Shown here: positions 34,101-45,034 of the stretch, one piece after another | How the letters are laid out: each line of letters begins with the position of its first letter | Numbering within the stretch: the stretch's first letter is position 1 | Source of the DNA: Marsupella aquatica | Lineage: Eukaryota > Marchantiophyta | Direction: 5' to 3' | DNA: 64,000 nt | NCBI GenBank assembly: GCA_973895155.1 | Contig: OZ316899.1 | Location: 2,356,001-2,420,000, forward strand | Notes under the pieces: model-generated | The model's database searches: none | What the model saw: only the letters and a program-made list of their open reading frames with translations | What the model was told of the DNA's origin: nothing | Program-made: the position numbers and the translations under genes

Positions 34101-34729
34101 GCTCCCTTCCTCTTCATCTCTGCTGCCGTGGAGGTTTCTCCTAGCACCGTTGCCTGGGTCCACCTTTCCGTGCTACCCTTTAATTCCCAGTGTATGTCGT
34201 TGCAGTTCTTGATGGCCTCTCGGATGCCGACGACGCTGTCCTTGCAAAACAGAAGATCGTCGAGTTGATTGGAAGTAGGCGTCCACAGGAACTCGTCCTT
34301 GATGAGTTCGCCTCCTAAGAAAGCCGTCTTCTGCAGCTCCCACAATCGAGCGAGCTCCTGCCGTTCTCGAGCTGCCCTTTCTGACTCCTCGTCCTCGTAA
34401 GTCTTGATGTACTCAGTTGCCCGTTCGAACAGGCATCCCCAGAAATGTGCCGCTTGATTGACGTTGCTCATACCCTCCTTAGGTTGATCGTCGGTATCTA
34501 CTCTCTCCCCGAGTGCTTGCCTAAGCAGCTGACAGTAGTTGGCCTCCCGTAGTCGTCTGCCTAGTTCGTGCTCGCAAATGAGCCACCATCTCCTGCAAGC
34601 GCTCCTTACCCCTCTCCTCTGCCGGTCCTTCTTCCCGTTGATCCTTCCTAGCCGCCGACGCTTAACGCGCCCTAACCCTAATCGGGTTTTCACCCTCAGC
34701 CTTACCTCCGGCCTCTGCCCGGGTTCCAT
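31109..34729 (-). pseudogene. Element B protein: basic N-terminus, globular domain, long coiled coil
   Basis: The best start is ACCATGG at 34729; an upstream GTG is unlikely. The order is an Arg/Lys-rich start, a region with FWGCLFERATEYIKTYED, a nuclear-signal-like stretch (PAKRTRSTAPKKP), a globular domain (about residues 280-500) with FYLTPKVIAEVFGLPMGN and GFFRNTCTNPHIGEMIDFL, a Pro-rich acidic linker, then more than 400 residues of heptad-rich coiled coil, and an acidic Ala/Glu tail. The EVFGLP step and following NGF...RTC pattern are shared with the A/C protein, so the globular domains are probably homologous. One in-frame TAG (32000-32002) is CAG in element D; otherwise it is open for 1,206 residues. 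Function unknown. Confidence 0.8.
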
Positions 34730-34844
34730 GGTTGCCCCTAATTGTTTATATTTTCCTTGTTTTGTCACTATACTAAGGTGTTCCTAGGGTGCCTTCCTGC
34801 TTTACCCACTTAACCGGCCGAGTGATTCCTGTCTAGGCATCACA

Positions 34845-34960
34845 TTAAGTATTTGGTTGAATGCTATGGACTTAAGTACTTGGTTGAATGATGTGGACTT
34901 AAGTATTTGGTTGAATGAAATGGACTTAAGTACTTGGTTAAATGAAAATGGACTGTAACA
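34845..34960 (+). repeat. 27 bp minisatellite, about four copies, target of element B
   Basis: The unit TGGACTTAAGTA(C/T)TTGGTTGAATGA recurs about four times. Element B is inserted at the TTAAG of the first unit. Confidence 0.8.
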
Positions 34961-35142
34961 AAGTGGACTCACTGAAGTGTTTTATTCACTCCAATGGATT
35001 GAGTTTAGAGTTGAGTGAATTATGCTAGTTGTGAATGGTTCAAACAAGTCCTGATCCTTTTCCATCTCTGTCCATTGTTGTATGACAGGTTCATCTACCT
35101 GATCCCTGTCCCTCACTTTCACAGCCTGTATAACTGTCCATC

Positions 35143-38100
35143 ATGGCAAACCTAGGCATGAGCACTGTCAGATTGGTAGAAAAGGGTGAGGAGGGAGGAA
35201 AGCCTGATACGCCAATCTGTGTCATGTCCTTCAAAGAAGGGCAGACTTTGGCAGACTTCCGTACCAAATGTGTTGGTGCAGTACAGTTTGACTTTGATTT
35301 TTGGGATGAGAGGTTGCCTGGTCGAGTTCGTCGCTTTTCAGAGAAGACGGTTGGGGTGACTGAACTTCAAGGGACAGTTTATGTGATTGCACAGTTACCC
35401 TCACTTGCCTTGCCTCCTGAGAGGGTCACTATTGGTTCCTCTCATTCATCTGCTGCCACTGTGTCCAATGTGGCAGGCACGCCTCCATTGTCTCAAGGAC
35501 AAACTCAAGGGGTGCCAATACAGGCTACTGTACAGCCTGTGACAGGCTCCTTTGAGTCTCACCTCATGTCTGAGGTTGCATCAAAGACCTGGAATGATGA
35601 GTGATTGAAGTTACGATCCTGGGTAAACCAGAAGGGCTTCTGTGACCACAAGTGGAGAGTGCGGACGTGGGATGAGGAGGGGAGTGTCAAGGGCATCTAG
35701 AGTGCTTAGAGTGTAGGGAGACTTATGGGAATGCAGCCAATTCACAGGTGCTCAAGTCCATTGCCAACTTCTTTAGCAATTTCAAGACAAAGCACCTGAC
35801 CAACCCTAAACACAAGGAGAATTGGTGTAAGCGAAGGGGTTTACCAGGAGCTCTGGTGACAGCTGCTTACACTATACAGCAGCCATTGTTTGATCATAGT
35901 ATGCAAATAGGGGCTGGGGTGGAAATAGTGGGAAAGTTGAATGCAGAGGTAGGTGGGGTGGTAGAAGTGTTTACTATCACACCATCTCCCACTGATCCAA
36001 CATTTGCACAAAGGTCATTCTTGTTTAAGGTCAGATGTACAGTCTGTGGCAAGCTACATACTGACATGTGCCCTAAGAAATCCAATTTGGAACACAATTT
36101 AAGACAACACCTGGTGAGTCGGGATCATATGGATGCACTTGAGAGCGTTGTGACCAGTACCCAGGCTGCACTGAGGGCAAGGAAGAAGGGGAGACCAAGG
36201 AAGCCTGATGCTCGTGATCTGTTTCCATCTCAAAATTCTATTTTGAATTTCTTTAGAGAGGACAGCTCTGCTGCAGGGAGCAGTTCAGGCAGAAGTGGGT
36301 ATTCCTCTATTGAGCCAAGTGTCAGTTTGCTTTGTTGGGGCATGTGGGAGTCAGAGGTCAAGTGGACAGGGGATTCTATGGCTGTGAAGGGCATACTTGA
36401 TGATCAGGAGGGAGGAAATGTCTGGGACTATGATCGTACAGCCTGTGCTGAGGTTTTCAATGTAACTAGCTAGTCAGTTGTACATATACAAGGTTGTTTT
36501 AGGCACACGCAATGTCACAGGGTGTCCATTAATGGAGGTGGTTTTCAGAATCTCACTTGCACTCTATGTGATTCTATAAAATGTGAAGATGATTTTCATG
36601 GCAAGGTGCACAGGGAAGCGGAAGCTTTAGTGCATAGAGGAGAAAGAACTACACATGGTGGGATGAGGTTGGCATACTTGACCAAAACCGAATTGAGGGA
36701 ACATGTTGGTAACCTCACCACTCGCTTTAGGAAACAACGTTGGCTGTTGGCACAACAAGCTCAGAAAATTTGTGCCCTGAGTGTTAGGCGAAAGAAGCTA
36801 GAAGATTTATTAGGAGTAGCCCATGATAGGAAAGATTTAAGACTGTTTTTGAGGAATATAGTGAATGGACATAGGTGTGGTGCTTTTGGTGGCAAGGAAG
36901 GGTTGTGGGATTTCTTGACAGATGTAGCCAAGAACTTGCAGAGAGTTGCTAAGGGTTATCGTTATAGTAAGAGAACCAAGGCCTTTTCCCAAGCCATGTT
37001 CCAGTTTGGAGGTAGACAAGTGGCCCATTGTTTCCAGGCAAACCTAGGTGGTCCAGGTCTGAAGACCTTGAAACATGATAGAGCAAAACTACCACCCTTT
37101 AGACCTGGCATTCGCAAAGAGATATTCCAGGAGGTATGCAGAGTACTATGTGCATCAAAGCAGTCACTTGGAATTTCAGAAGATGTACCAGTAATGTTTG
37201 CAGAGGATGAAACAAGGATAAAAGAGAGACCCACGTTTATGTTTTTGTCTCTGCCGTAAATTAGCTTCTTCTTTTGAATGTGTTGGGTGATCTTGCAAGT
37301 CATGAGCTAATGTCGGTATTGTATTGTGTGTGACATATGGGAAGCTAAATATGACACCCTCATTGGTTTCTGTGGCCCCTTAGAAGAGCACACATGTTCT
37401 TTTGGCTTGGAAGTACTCGTTGGAGCAGGTACTGAAGGGTATGACAAGATTGTAAGTACTTTTGAGCAGTATGCCAAAGGCATGTATGCTAGAGTAATCA
37501 TTGTCAATCCTTTGCATGCAAAGGTGCCTAAATTGGCATTGTGTGTTCTACCAACATGTAACAAGTTTAAAGCTACCTGGGTAAGAGAGCATTGGGTGCA
37601 GCTAAAGTCCATGTGGGACACACATTGCAGAGATAGTGTTGGTCCTTTGTTGGGCCATGCTAGTGATGGTGATGCTCGTTGCAGGAAATTGATGATGGAA
37701 GATTATACTGCTGTGAATGGTTCCTTTCCTAGGTACAGTGTGGGATGGGTTGGGTGGCAATACTCAGTGTCCATACTTCCGAATGGAGATCTATATGGTT
37801 TTGGAGACCAAGACCCACCTCACAATGGCAAGAAGGCAATTAACCCATTGGACCGAGTGTCTGCTATGTTAGTTCTTGGTGATCAGCATGCATCTTTGTC
37901 ATATGTCACATCTGTTTATAACCATTATGCAATTCACGAGCATGGTTTGCATTGGGATGATGTGAATAGGATAGATAGACAAAATTGGGCTGGCCCACAA
38001 CGAATAGCTTCCAGGAGAGTGCAGGCCTGCCTGCAGCATATGTATGAGCGACGAGATGTTTGTCATGACAGAAGCTTTGGGACCATGATATACTTGGAGG

Positions 38101-39729
38101 TTTGTGCAGACTACATAGATATTTTCTTCTCTGTTAAGCATGACCTAAGAACCCGTGTTGTCTTGGCATCAAAGGTATCTTGGTTCTTCCGATTGTGGAG
38201 GCTATGGTTGAGGTATGGTGATCATTTTGTGACAGGGAATGCTAGATCTATCACAGAGAAGAACATGATTTATGTGCAGGCTTTCCACGATATCAACATG
38301 TCTTGTCATTTTGTAGTATTGTTAGTCTATGCCTTTCGGGACAAGTTCCCATATCTGCAAGTTCCATTTCACTTGCTGGGATCAGATTGTTGTGAGATAT
38401 TTTTCAGCAAGGTAGGTGGCATGAGTGGCCATGAGAGAAATTATGACTTTGGATCTCTATTGGACAGTGGGACTGAATCGACTAGCTGGATTAGAGTATG
38501 GACCAGAGGGATTGAAGATACGTCGATCACATGATAAACAGGATCATGTTTGGGCAACTTTACATCCTCTGGATGAAGGAGAACAAGCTCCAAATTTATT
38601 TGATTACTCTGTAGTTCTGACTAATGAGCTGGTTGTTGATGCTCTAAAGGAAGGTTTGCAGGAAGCAAAGGATTTGTTGTGCAAGCTGAACATGTCACCA
38701 AGGAGTTCTTTGCCAGCAGCGAAAAGACGATGGTGGGTTCATCCTTGGGAGGTGGAGGCAGAGACTTGGCCGAATACAAGTGTCATGAAAGAGGCTATGT
38801 TATGTGATGATGTTGAAGACACAGTTGAGCATCAATCTATTGTAGGCCCTAGACCTGAGCCCCCAATTGGAGAGTTTCTAGATTTTGAAGATCCTGAAGA
38901 AGATCTCAATCGGATTGATTCATGGGACACTCTGGACAGTCAGGATTGTGTTGAGCCACTAACAGTTGATGATTGTTCGATTGAGGTGGATACTAACCCA
39001 TTTTGTGAGATGGAGACACTAGGACATGAAGTAAGGCATGTCTTGGTTGGAGTTCAAGCAGACTTAACTGATGTGCAAACACCCCGGTCAGTAGTGTCTA
39101 CTGTAACTTATGAGGGGAGGACTATCTACAAGTCCACTCTTGTGAGTCAATTGTGCTGCAATCCTTTCATGTCAAAGGATAGGCTAACTAGGATAGCCCA
39201 GAAAACCTATTACACTACTGGTAAGGAGAAAGAAAATGGTGACTCTGTGACTTGTTTGGTTGACATTGGTACTGATATAGCAGTTTTGTTTGAGTTTGCT
39301 ACAGAGGTTGGTCCTTCTACCAGATCATCCAAGTCAAAGAAGAGGAAGGGAATAGATAAAGGGCCTATTGTTGATGCAACATCTACAAAGAAGGAATATT
39401 GGTTGGGTAGGATTGAGTTTATGATATAGAAGAATGGCTCCCATTGGGTCAGACGTTGGAAAGCAATAGATCTGTTGGACAGGCATGTACCTGCAGTTGG
39501 ACAGAGTGGAAGTGTGTGCCGCTTGCAGTGTAATTGGTACAAATCTACTGGTAACAACAAAACTTTGTTCACTTATGATGCAACAGATGGACAATGGATT
39601 GATATTGAGATGGTAATTTCAAATGTGAACTTGACAATGAAGTTTGGGATAGTTGACAGAGTGTATGTACTAGATGCAAGTGACTTGCAAGCTTTGACTA
39701 CATACATTCAAAGTGTGAGTAAATTGTGA
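35143..39729 (+). pseudogene. Zinc-finger DDE transposase of an unnamed superfamily, decayed
   Basis: Successive plus-strand ORFs form one protein. The first part (35143-35604) is followed by a zinc-finger piece (ECLECRETYGN; then CTVCGKLH ... HNLRQHLVSRDH, BED-like). The core has VMFAEDETRI (candidate first D), LIGFCGPLEEH, PLLGHASDGDARCRKLM, YGFGDQDPPHNGKKAINPL (the D-x-P-H-x-x-K-K step that marks the second D in P-element-like transposases), NRIDRQNWAGPQRI, FFRLWRLWL, and SDCCEIFFSKVGG (candidate E, like the hAT ERVFS box). Similar unannotated proteins with SDGD, DxxHxxxK and CExxFR boxes occur in animals. Breaks: TGA at 35602, frame changes near 35.70, 36.47, 37.26 and 38.47 kb (some may be introns), and TAG at 39427-39429. 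I found no certain terminal repeats. Confidence 0.6.
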
Positions 39730-39818
39730 TATATAATTGACTATTGTTTATTAAAAGTAGTTTGTTGTGTGTGTATGCGATGCATGTGTAGGGTTAGTGG
39801 GAGGGAGTAGAGTAGGGG

Positions 39819-39877
39819 ATGGCGGATTGGCAAATTGAGATTTATGCTCAATCAGGGGTTCAATTCCCCTCCGTCAT
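39819..39877 (+). other. tRNA-like fold lacking a D arm
   Basis: ATGGCGG (39819-39825) pairs with CCGTCAT (39871-39877), one G-U pair. TTGAG/CTCAA (39835-39851) closes a 7-base loop ATTTATG. AGGGG/CCCCT (39854-39870) closes the loop TTCAATT. That gives acceptor, anticodon-like and T arms, but only about 9 bases where the D arm should be, and no CCA. Probably a tRNA-derived relic; I do not call it a working tRNA. Confidence 0.35.
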
Positions 39878-39959
39878 GTGGACATCATCATGCATGAGTC
39901 TGTGAAGGAAGGTAGAGATGTGGACATCATCATGCGGGAGTTTGTGAAACAAGGTAGAG
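39876..39959 (+). repeat. 42 bp tandem duplication
   Basis: ATGTGGACATCATCATGC begins at 39876 and again at 39918; each unit runs to AAGGTAGAG. It starts at the 3' edge of the tRNA-like fold. Confidence 0.8.
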
Positions 39960-39969
39960 TACCGATGCC

Positions 39970-40185
39970 TTGGATAGGCAACCTAAGGTGTTCGGTTACC
40001 TATTCATAGTATCTGGCACCCACCATGCTTCACTATTCAAGAGTGAAATCTACAAGTTGTTGGATGATGATGAATGCAATTTACAAGATATTCAGCTTCA
40101 TGATGTAAATTCATTGAATGTATTGGAAATGCGCATCAATTTGCACAATTGGCTCTACACTATTGAGGTACTTTACTTTCCTTAA
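39970..40185 (+). CDS. Short ORF downstream of the decayed transposase, unrecognised
   Basis: 71 codons with no motif I recognise (FKSEIYKLLDDDECN, LEMRINLHNWLYTIEV). It could be a last exon of the transposase gene or a chance frame. Low confidence as a gene. Confidence 0.2.
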   Translation: MDRQPKVFGYLFIVSGTHHASLFKSEIYKLLDDDECNLQDIQLHDVNSLNVLEMRINLHNWLYTIEVLYFP

Positions 40186-40379
40186 TAGGCATTTTTTAAA
40201 TCATCATAAAACTTTCCATAAAGTTTTATAGGGGTAAACAATTCAAAAAATTGTCACTTTTCAGAAAGTAAGGGTGTGAGGAAAAAAAATTCACTTAAAA
40301 GTTAGGGGGTCCAGACCCTAAAACGTCGCACGTGATGTAGAGCCCTACATACAGTGACCCCCCCTGAGCCTTCCGTGAC

Positions 40380-41690
40380 AAGATGGTACTTGGCTGCCCT
40401 GGGGCACTCCACAGAATGGCATATACGGGGGATCTCTGGAAGGCCTGGGAATTGCTGAGAACCAATCTGATTTTCTGTCCCTCAGAGCGGATACCTAGTA
40501 GATGGTCAATTGGTGATTTTCTCTGGTGTTTAAAGGGTACGTAGGCATGGAGCACTTGTGATAGGGAATCAGTGACTCTCCTTTTATGGTCAAGCAAAAG
40601 GAATGGATGGCAAGAGCTGGCAGGAAGGTGGCCACATCTATGTGGCTTCTCTGAGGAACACTTAACTCTTGGATGCAGATTCATAGGGTTGCTAGCAGAC
40701 ATTACAAGATGTGAGTGGGGGATGGAAGCTAGGCCGGAGAGCTGGTGCTGGGCTGACAACCCAACAGCTCTAAGGGTGTTCAGAATCTCAAACAAGAGAG
40801 CCTATCAGATGCTGAGAGAGGAAGTGGGAGATTTACAGAGTTTAAACGGGAGATGGGAATAGCTAACACGGGCGACAAATGGAGTGCAAACTGGGCTGGA
40901 CTGTGGGGTTTGGACTTGTCTATGAGGGCTAAGACATTTATGTGGAGAGTAGTGGCGTCTGGGCTCTTCACTGGGGTTAGGGCAGTCAAAATTGGAAAAG
41001 GTAATGGCGAGTGCAAGCTGTGTCCTGGAACACTGGAGTCTATTCCACACTTGTTCATGACTTGCCAACATGCAGAGCGATGTTGGCTGCTATGTTCTCA
41101 AAGCTTTGAGGGCATATTTGCTGATCATACTTGGGGGCTGCTTGGGATGATAAATTCTGCATTGGGCAAGGATTACAGGAAGGTAGTTAAAATGTTTGTC
41201 TTAATCAGATAATGAGCATATGTTTAAGCAGGGCGGGGCCCGGAGGATTGACATTCGATTCATTCTCTCGGAGGCGGTGGATCATGTTACAGCGGTTGGG
41301 CTTACATTGCCAGCGAGCAACAGACGGACTAGGTTGCTGCGGGTGAAAGAGATGATAAACGTGGAGAGGTTCACATGGTTGAGGTGTAGGGACTACTGGG
41401 TCACATCAGGATAGTGTAGGAATGACTTAATGTGGGACAACAGGCTGGATGGGCTCCTGGATTGTTGTTGGATAAGTTTGTTATGGTTGATAGGCTGGTT
41501 TGCTTTGCCAGGATAGCTGGTAGGATTACATGGTATGGGTGTTGTTTGAAGCCGATAGCATCTGTGTGTGTTGGTGCTTGGCTGCGATTTGCTGTGCTGG
41601 ATATTGTGGCAACTTTTTTGATTGTTTCCCCGCGGCCATGGGGTTTGCGTGGCCCCCAAAGTTATAAAAATTTAAAATGTTTAAAGGAAA
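40380..41690 (+). pseudogene. LINE 3' fragment with zf-RVT
   Basis: A frame from about 40381 reads WKAWELLRTNLIF and FLWCLKG, then further frames reach ISNKRAYQMLREEVGD. After a frameshift near 40.86 kb comes the plant LINE zf-RVT: WAGLWGLDLSMRAKTFMWRV, then CKLCPGTLESIPHLFMTCQHAERCW (C-x2-C ... H-x4-C). A short frame to 41414 follows and AT-rich sequence near 41660-41690 may be the 3' tail. This is the domain that follows RT in plant LINEs. The fragment at 24.1-25.6 kb could be the 5' half of the same original copy, split by the BRCT/PHD/transposase region, but this is not proven. Confidence 0.75.
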
Positions 41691-41694
41691 AGTG

Positions 41695-42340
41695 ACAGAA
41701 ATTCAACTACAAATAGGGTAGCATGAACCAAAGGAAAACAAAATAATGAAAGGACATTCCCTTTCATATCTTGAGGGTCCTGAACTAAAGTAAAAAGTAT
41801 CAAAATATGCTACAGGAGTACTCAAGGTTCACTAGAATGCTCCTGGAATCAAAAATTGATCAAAAGTTATCCCTAGTGTTAACTGGAGTAAAAGTGTCAT
41901 TGTGCCTTTGTGGTAAAACTAACAAATAATAAGTTTGTGGGAATTTTAACTTCTAGAATAAAAGTCAAAATGAGATGAAAACTTTTCTAGGTGGAAGAAT
42001 TACATACATGCTACATGCTGGAAAAATTTCAGACTTTTCTGAGGTGTCTAAATGCCTCAATAAAATTGATGAAAAGTGCTTTTGAATATAAAATACACTT
42101 TTCCGAAAAAAATTCTAAGTGTCGGAAGCGTCATTGCGCCTTTGCGCCTTTGCACACTTACGCTACAGCAAAACTAAAATGTTAACAACTTCTAAACTAC
42201 ATGTTGATTTAAGTTGATACTTTCAGGTAGGTTCTACTACATAAGGGCTACCTTCTGAAAAAGTATGAGACTTTTCTATCTATGCTTACTACTTAACAAA
42301 AATTGTTGAGATTAGCTAATCTTGAGCTGAAGGGTGGAGT
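41695..42340. other. Diverged tandem units with GCGCCTTTGCGCCTTTGC words, no gene
   Basis: Two related segments begin near 41880 (GTGTCATTGTGCCTTTGTGG) and 42128 (GCGTCATTGCGCCTTTGCGC), each followed by similar AT-rich text (AACTTCTA...). Related words recur near 44000-44110. It may be the 3' untranslated end of the minus-strand remnant that follows. Confidence 0.4.
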
Positions 42341-42343
42341 AGG

Positions 42344-43955
42344 TCAGTCTTCTTGAAGCAGTGCTGTCTGGTCAGGTGGTTGAAAATTCCTGAATGTCTC
42401 TGTTCGAATCACTTCTCGAAGGAAATCCATAACCTGAGTATCATGTCGAGCAAAAGGTAGAGATCTGATTTGTCGTTCAGCATTTAAAACAGGAAGTAGC
42501 CTCCTGTGGAACATAGTGTTCACCTTACTAGCTTGCATGTAGATGCCAACCAGATCATAACTACAACAAGTAGCATGATAGTTACGTGGAAACTTGTTGA
42601 TGAAGGTGTCAAAGTCCTTGGCAAGGGATAGAAGTGGAGTAACACTAGGTAACAGTTCCTCCACTTCAAGGTGTAATTAGCTAGCCGTTGTGAAGTAATG
42701 TTGTTCCAGATTCTCTGGCTCTCAGCAACCGGTGTAATGAAGTGTTGAGCAACAAAAGGCTTCTCTAGAAGGGCACCATGGTTAACTTGGTATCTTTTGT
42801 TGGTTTGCCTCAGAAAGTTGATGATGAATTCTAAGACAAAGGCAGGTAAGTTTCCAAAATATGCTAATTAAAGCCAGATCTCCATTCTCCAGCACAAGGT
42901 GTCCAACCAGAATCATGACAGCAAGAATAGGGCACAAATATTCAGCTTCTGTCCAAATTTCATCCATCTCTACTATCTCTAAGCGGGTGACTTCCTTTAG
43001 ATGAAGTTTCAGGATATAGAGACATTCAACTCTCTTCTTATGATAGTACTGCCAAAACTCTAAGATAGGAGGAGTTCTAAGGTCTGAAACTCTGACAAAT
43101 TCAGCAAACTATTTAATACTCTCCCGAGGGGTCTTAGGGTCAATATGCGGTGGAATGAAATTGATCTGGCTTGACATGGGGGGAGGGTGTCAGGATAAGA
43201 AATAACAAGATGTTCACCTCTGGGTGTAATCTCAGGTTCTGGAAAACTGGGGTAGAGGTGGTGTGGTTGGTTGGAAGGAGTGTAAGGTGAGGTGGGTGAA
43301 TGACTAGAAGGAGGGGAAGAATAAGGAAGGTGTGATCCAGACTCTGAAGTATGGTAACGTATAGTAGAGTAGATCTGAGTGACATGACAATGGAATAGCC
43401 GTGCAAGTCTTTGTACTAGATCCTCACATATTCTAAATGATGATCTCAATTCAAGGTGGTAGTAGCTTTTTGTAACAGATCTTCCAAAACATCAACAACA
43501 TCCTTCTCGTCACACTTCAGCAACTTAGCCATTTCAATAACAAGATCAAAGTATACTCAGTTGACCGTCCTGATGAAGTTCCGAAGGGTTGTTGAAGTTC
43601 CGTCCTCAATGGTGATATAGCCTCTCGAGATCTGGTTCCTCCAAAATAGCATCAGATATTTGAGTAGTAGGGACAATAGGTGTCATCAATGGAGCTTCAG
43701 TGGGTTCTTAAGTGTACTGAGCAAGTCCTTCAGCAGGCGAATAGAATGAAAGAGGACTACAGGATGCTGGATTGGTGACAGAAGATATTCATAATCTTTC
43801 AACTGCATCAATGATTTCTTCAGGTCCACAAGTTAACAAGCTAGTTAGCTTGTCAATGATCTGTTGATTGAATAATCATTGGGATAGCTTTTGGTAAAGG
43901 AACTCCGGCTACAACTCCCCCTACTTCCTCTTCTGTTGTTGCCATAGTTGAGGCA
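42344..43955 (-). pseudogene. Degenerate minus-strand gag-like ORF series
   Basis: From a possible ATG near 43950 (MATTEEEVGG) the minus strand reads through several frames broken by stops: a Pro/Ser-rich part (43449-43060), a hydrophobic-helical part (42967-42782, AEYLCPILAVMILVGHLVL) and a last part (42664-42344). The composition (acidic start, Ser/Pro linker, helical region) is gag-like, but no motif confirms it. It is clearly not functional. Confidence 0.35.
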
Positions 43956-44506
43956 TAAGTCAAAGTTGTGAATATAAAGGTGGCTGATCAAAACACGTCA
44001 AAGTGTCGTTGCACAACAACGCCGTTCCGCCTATGCTCTATGGCGCTGTTGCGCTAAAACGCTACTGACCCAAAAATGTTGTAGCACTTTTGCGCTCTTG
44101 CGCTCTTGTGCCTTAGCTTCGGAACGCCGAGTTTTTGCGCTCCTGTCTTTTATGATAAAAACTTTGCAACAAATTCTCCGATTGTACCACAAGAATACAG
44201 ACAGTGTTCTCCCTTGTTCTTCTCAACGCTTCCTCTAGGCAAAAATGTAATGTCGCAGCCAAGCGCCTCTCTTCAGAATGTCAGGTAGATTGTGAAGTTT
44301 GACTCTTTGGTAAGAAAGCGCACCAAGTAGGGCAATGCTTGCTAATTACTCAGGGTCCTATCTTAAGTCTTAATCTTACTGATATCTAAAAGTAGATTAA
44401 TTGGTTATGTTTAATCTATTTCTAACTACAATTTTTTAAAAATTTTTCATTATTTATAATTTTCTAACTTAGACAGCTATTACATCACCTGTGGCTTATA
44501 ACCCAT
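43956..44506. other. No gene seen
   Basis: AT-rich with repeated TTGCGCTCTTGCGC and ACAACGCCG words around 44000-44110. It probably includes the undetermined 5' boundary of element F. Confidence 0.35.
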
Positions 44507-45034
44507 TTGGAGGATGAGCTTATGGCCAAGGGGAATGTAATTGGGGACATCCAAATGACTATGGAGCAATTGGAGATGGCAGACCACAAAGAGTTAGTCC
44601 AAGTCTCAAACCACCCGGACGGACTAAACCAAGAGCTACTTAAATTCAAAGCAGACCTTAAGGTACTTGAGGCTATTGTGACTCAACTTGAGGAGGAGTC
44701 CATAGCTCAGGTTAGCAGCTTGGCCAATTTGAACAACCAGTTTGTTCAGGTGGCCCGGCAGGTGAATACTAGCATCGCCGATCGGGATAAGTGTTGGGCC
44801 CAAAACCAAGTGGATCTTAAAACAATTGGCCTACTTAACATGGAGGTGGCCCAACTGCAAGCAAAAGTAGACAAAGTTTCCAACAAGGTAGAGGAAGCAA
44901 CGTGGGACACCAAGGCCTTGCAAGAGCAGATTATGCTATTGGTGAGCCGGCAGAGTGAGGCGGGAAGTGCCTCTAACCAAGGCGGCTCGAGGCCCCAAAC
45001 CGACAAGGGGACCAACCCTGAACCAGCAGCGTGA
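44507..45034 (+). CDS. Coiled-coil ORF of element F
   Basis: 175 residues, nearly all heptad-like (MTMEQLEMADHKEL, LKFKADLKVLEAIVTQLEEE, LLNMEVAQLQAKVDKVSNKV), ending in a Gly/Ser/Gln-rich tail, like the C-terminal tail of the A/C and B/D proteins. The globular part is missing upstream. Function unknown. Confidence 0.5.
   Translation: MEDELMAKGNVIGDIQMTMEQLEMADHKELVQVSNHPDGLNQELLKFKADLKVLEAIVTQLEEESIAQVSSLANLNNQFVQVARQVNTSIADRDKCWAQNQVDLKTIGLLNMEVAQLQAKVDKVSNKVEEATWDTKALQEQIMLLVSRQSEAGSASNQGGSRPQTDKGTNPEPAA

Larger units (their letters stand above)
30188..34844 (-). mobile_element. Element B: LTR-like ends, no LTRs, coiled-coil protein gene
   Basis: Read on the minus strand it starts TGTGATGCCTAGACAGG (34844) and ends CCATGGGACGCACCACA (30188). 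The 5 bp duplication TTAAG is at 30183-30187 and 34845-34849. The near-identical element D (53651-62331) has the same ends with a different duplication. There is no long terminal repeat; the two ends match only as short inverted words (TGTGATGC / TGTGGTGC). It encodes one ~1,200-residue protein starting just 115 bp inside the 5' end. The insertion lies in a 27 bp minisatellite between the PHD ORF and the transposase gene. Confidence 0.85.

Noticed and set aside
35143-39729. Assignment of the unknown transposase to the KDZ (Kyakuja-Dileera-Zisupton) group or to hAT
   Set aside because: No KDZ signature is present, and the DPPH-x-x-KK step and SDGD box do not fit hAT even though the last box looks like ERVFS.
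25555-40310. AACTTTTAAG near 25558 and its inverse near 40296 as terminal repeats of the BRCT/PHD/transposase block
   Set aside because: Only 10 bp, partly self-complementary, and the flanks show no target duplication.
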